From NCBI RefSeq assembly GCF_002161065.1, contig NZ_NFLV01000001.1:186001-250000 (forward strand): 64,000 nt of DNA, read 5' to 3'. The translations under genes were made by a program, and so were the position numbers. Positions 62,820 to 64,000 of the stretch are shown piece by piece (positions within the stretch are counted from its first letter, which is position 1; every line of letters begins with the position of its first letter). Origin of the DNA: Eubacterium sp. An11 (GTDB taxonomy: Bacteria; Bacillota; Clostridia; Lachnospirales; Lachnospiraceae). The notes beneath the pieces were generated by a model. It saw only the letters and a program-made list of their open reading frames with translations, was not told the DNA's origin and ran no database searches.

Positions 62820-64000
62820 ATGAATCAGGTAAGAAGATTGTATGTGGAAAAGAAACCGGATTACGCGGTGAAGGCAAAAGAACTGGCAGAAGAACTGCAG
62901 TCCTATCTGTTCCTGAAAGATATTCAGAGAGTCAGAGTGCTGATTCGCTACGATATGGAGAATGTTTCCGAGGAGACCTATCAGAAGGCCATGGGAACAG
63001 TATTTTCTGAGCCGCCGGTGGATTATATATACGAGGAGAGCTTCCCGAAGGAAGAGGGAGACCGCGTATTCAGCGTGGAATACCTGCCGGGACAGTTTGA
63101 TCAGCGGGCAGACTCTGCAGTACAGTGTCTGCAGCTTTTGAATGAAAAGGAAGAACCGATCATCCGCTCTGCGACCACCTATGTGCTGTCCGGAGAGATT
63201 ACCGATGAAGAATTTGACAAAATCAAAGAATACTGTATCAATCCTGTGGATTCCAGAGAGACCGATGAGACCAAACCGGAGACCCTGGTTATGGAATATG
63301 AGGAGCCTGCGGATGTTTCCGTATTCGAAGGATTCAAGGATATGCCGGAAGAGGAGTTAAAAGCGTTATATGACTCCCTGGGTCTTGCCATGACGTTCAA
63401 GGATTTCCTGCATATTCAGAATTATTACCGCGGTGAGGAACACCGGGATCCGACCATGACAGAGATCCGCGTGCTGGATACTTACTGGTCTGACCACTGC
63501 CGCCACACCACATTTTCTACGGAATTAAAGGAGATTTCCTTTGAAGAGGGCCCGTACAAGGAACTCTTTGAGAAGACCTTTGAAGAATATAAGAGAGACA
63601 GAGAAGATGTCTACGGAGACCGGAAAGATAAGTTCATCTGCCTGATGGATCTGGCTGTGATGGGCATGAAGAAGCTGAAAAAAGACGGAATCCTTGACAA
63701 CATGGAAGAGAGCGACGAGATCAACGCCTGCTCCATCGTGGTTCCTGTGGAGTTTGAGGATAAGACAGAGGAATGGCTCATCAGCTTTAAGAATGAGACG
63801 CACAACCATCCGACGGAGATCGAACCTTTCGGTGGAGCTGCCACCTGTCTGGGCGGTGCCATCCGTGACCCGCTGTCAGGACGCTCCTACGTATATCAGG
63901 CAATGCGTGTGACCGGATGTGCGGATCCGACCGTTCCGATGTCCGAGACCTTAAAGGGCAAACTGCCACAGAGAAAGCTGACGGTCGGTGCCGCTCAGGG
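62820..64000 (+). CDS. purL: phosphoribosylformylglycinamidine synthase, N-terminal part
   Basis: The first 393 codons of a large purine enzyme that converts FGAR to FGAM with glutamine; the frame runs off the window edge. The visible part contains the N-terminal PurS-like region, then W-S-D-H-C-R-H-T-T-F (conserved in PurL) and the ATP loop N-E-T-H-N-H-P-T-E-I-E-P-F-G-G-A-A-T, which fit the long, fused PurL type. A GGAGG site precedes the ATG at 62820. Confidence 0.95.
   Translation, partial: MNQVRRLYVEKKPDYAVKAKELAEELQSYLFLKDIQRVRVLIRYDMENVSEETYQKAMGTVFSEPPVDYIYEESFPKEEGDRVFSVEYLPGQFDQRADSAVQCLQLLNEKEEPIIRSATTYVLSGEITDEEFDKIKEYCINPVDSRETDETKPETLVMEYEEPADVSVFEGFKDMPEEELKALYDSLGLAMTFKDFLHIQNYYRGEEHRDPTMTEIRVLDTYWSDHCRHTTFSTELKEISFEEGPYKELFEKTFEEYKRDREDVYGDRKDKFICLMDLAVMGMKKLKKDGILDNMEESDEINACSIVVPVEFEDKTEEWLISFKNETHNHPTEIEPFGGAATCLGGAIRDPLSGRSYVYQAMRVTGCADPTVPMSETLKGKLPQRKLTVGAAQ

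Overview
The window looks like chromosome of a gut-type Lachnospiraceae (Clostridia, Firmicutes). The reasons are an rnfCDGEAB operon in the usual clostridial order, a type III glutamine synthetase, a YesN/YesM-type two-component pair, DUF975 and DUF4179 proteins, a YlmC/YmxH sporulation-family protein, strong AGGAGG ribosome binding sites and frequent TTG/GTG starts. I cannot name the genus from sequence alone. Most of the window is core metabolism. No tRNA, rRNA, intact insertion sequence, prophage or CRISPR array was seen.

Layout. Positions 1-5.6 kb: an EutP-like GTPase, small hypothetical genes, a DUF975 membrane protein, a frameshifted Rpn/PD-(D/E)XK nuclease pseudogene, a YdiB-like shikimate dehydrogenase (minus) and an unknown gene with a structured leader. 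5.7-10.3 kb: a methionine module with a YitJ-type fusion (homocysteine methyltransferase plus methylene-THF reductase) and a B12-dependent MetH. 10.4-14.4 kb: a glycosyltransferase, an LCP cell-wall ligase, ilvN and ilvC. 14.7-20.9 kb: a YesN/YesM/solute-binding-protein triad and a large secreted DUF1593 protein. 21-27.4 kb: an M16 peptidase, era, recO and glyS. 27.6-29.4 kb (minus): an ECF-like sigma factor with a DUF4179 partner. 29.7-34.1 kb: an esterase, glnN and a polysaccharide deacetylase. 34.2-38.8 kb: folC-folP-folBK and pheA. 38.9-46.3 kb: an LtaS-like enzyme, ppx, ppk1 and a GH3 lipoprotein. 46.4-52.8 kb: purF, purB, a flippase and purA. 52.8-59.5 kb: a glycosyltransferase, a NusG-II protein and rnfCDGEAB. 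59.6-64 kb: an alpha/beta hydrolase that lacks its nucleophile serine, ylmC, a long structured noncoding region, a small Cys-rich gene and luxS (both minus), and the start of purL.

How the genes fit together: metH/yitJ and luxS serve the activated methyl cycle, and the fol genes supply its folate. purF, purB, purA and purL cover steps of purine synthesis. glnN supplies the glutamine used by PurF and PurL. Rnf couples ferredoxin:NAD+ electron flow to an ion gradient.

The most striking item is a gene-free stretch at 60.89-61.57 kb. Its ends pair (9 perfect base pairs about 600 nt apart), it holds a long multi-helix rod and interleaved helices, and it ends in a strong intrinsic terminator. It looks like a roughly 0.6-kb ornate noncoding RNA. 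Other unexplained signals are a 39-nt motif (35/39 identical) shared by the leaders of purA and an unknown gene, an 18-bp perfect palindrome over the luxS promoter, an attenuator-like leader before glnN, and a 34-bp tandem repeat across the folC stop codon.
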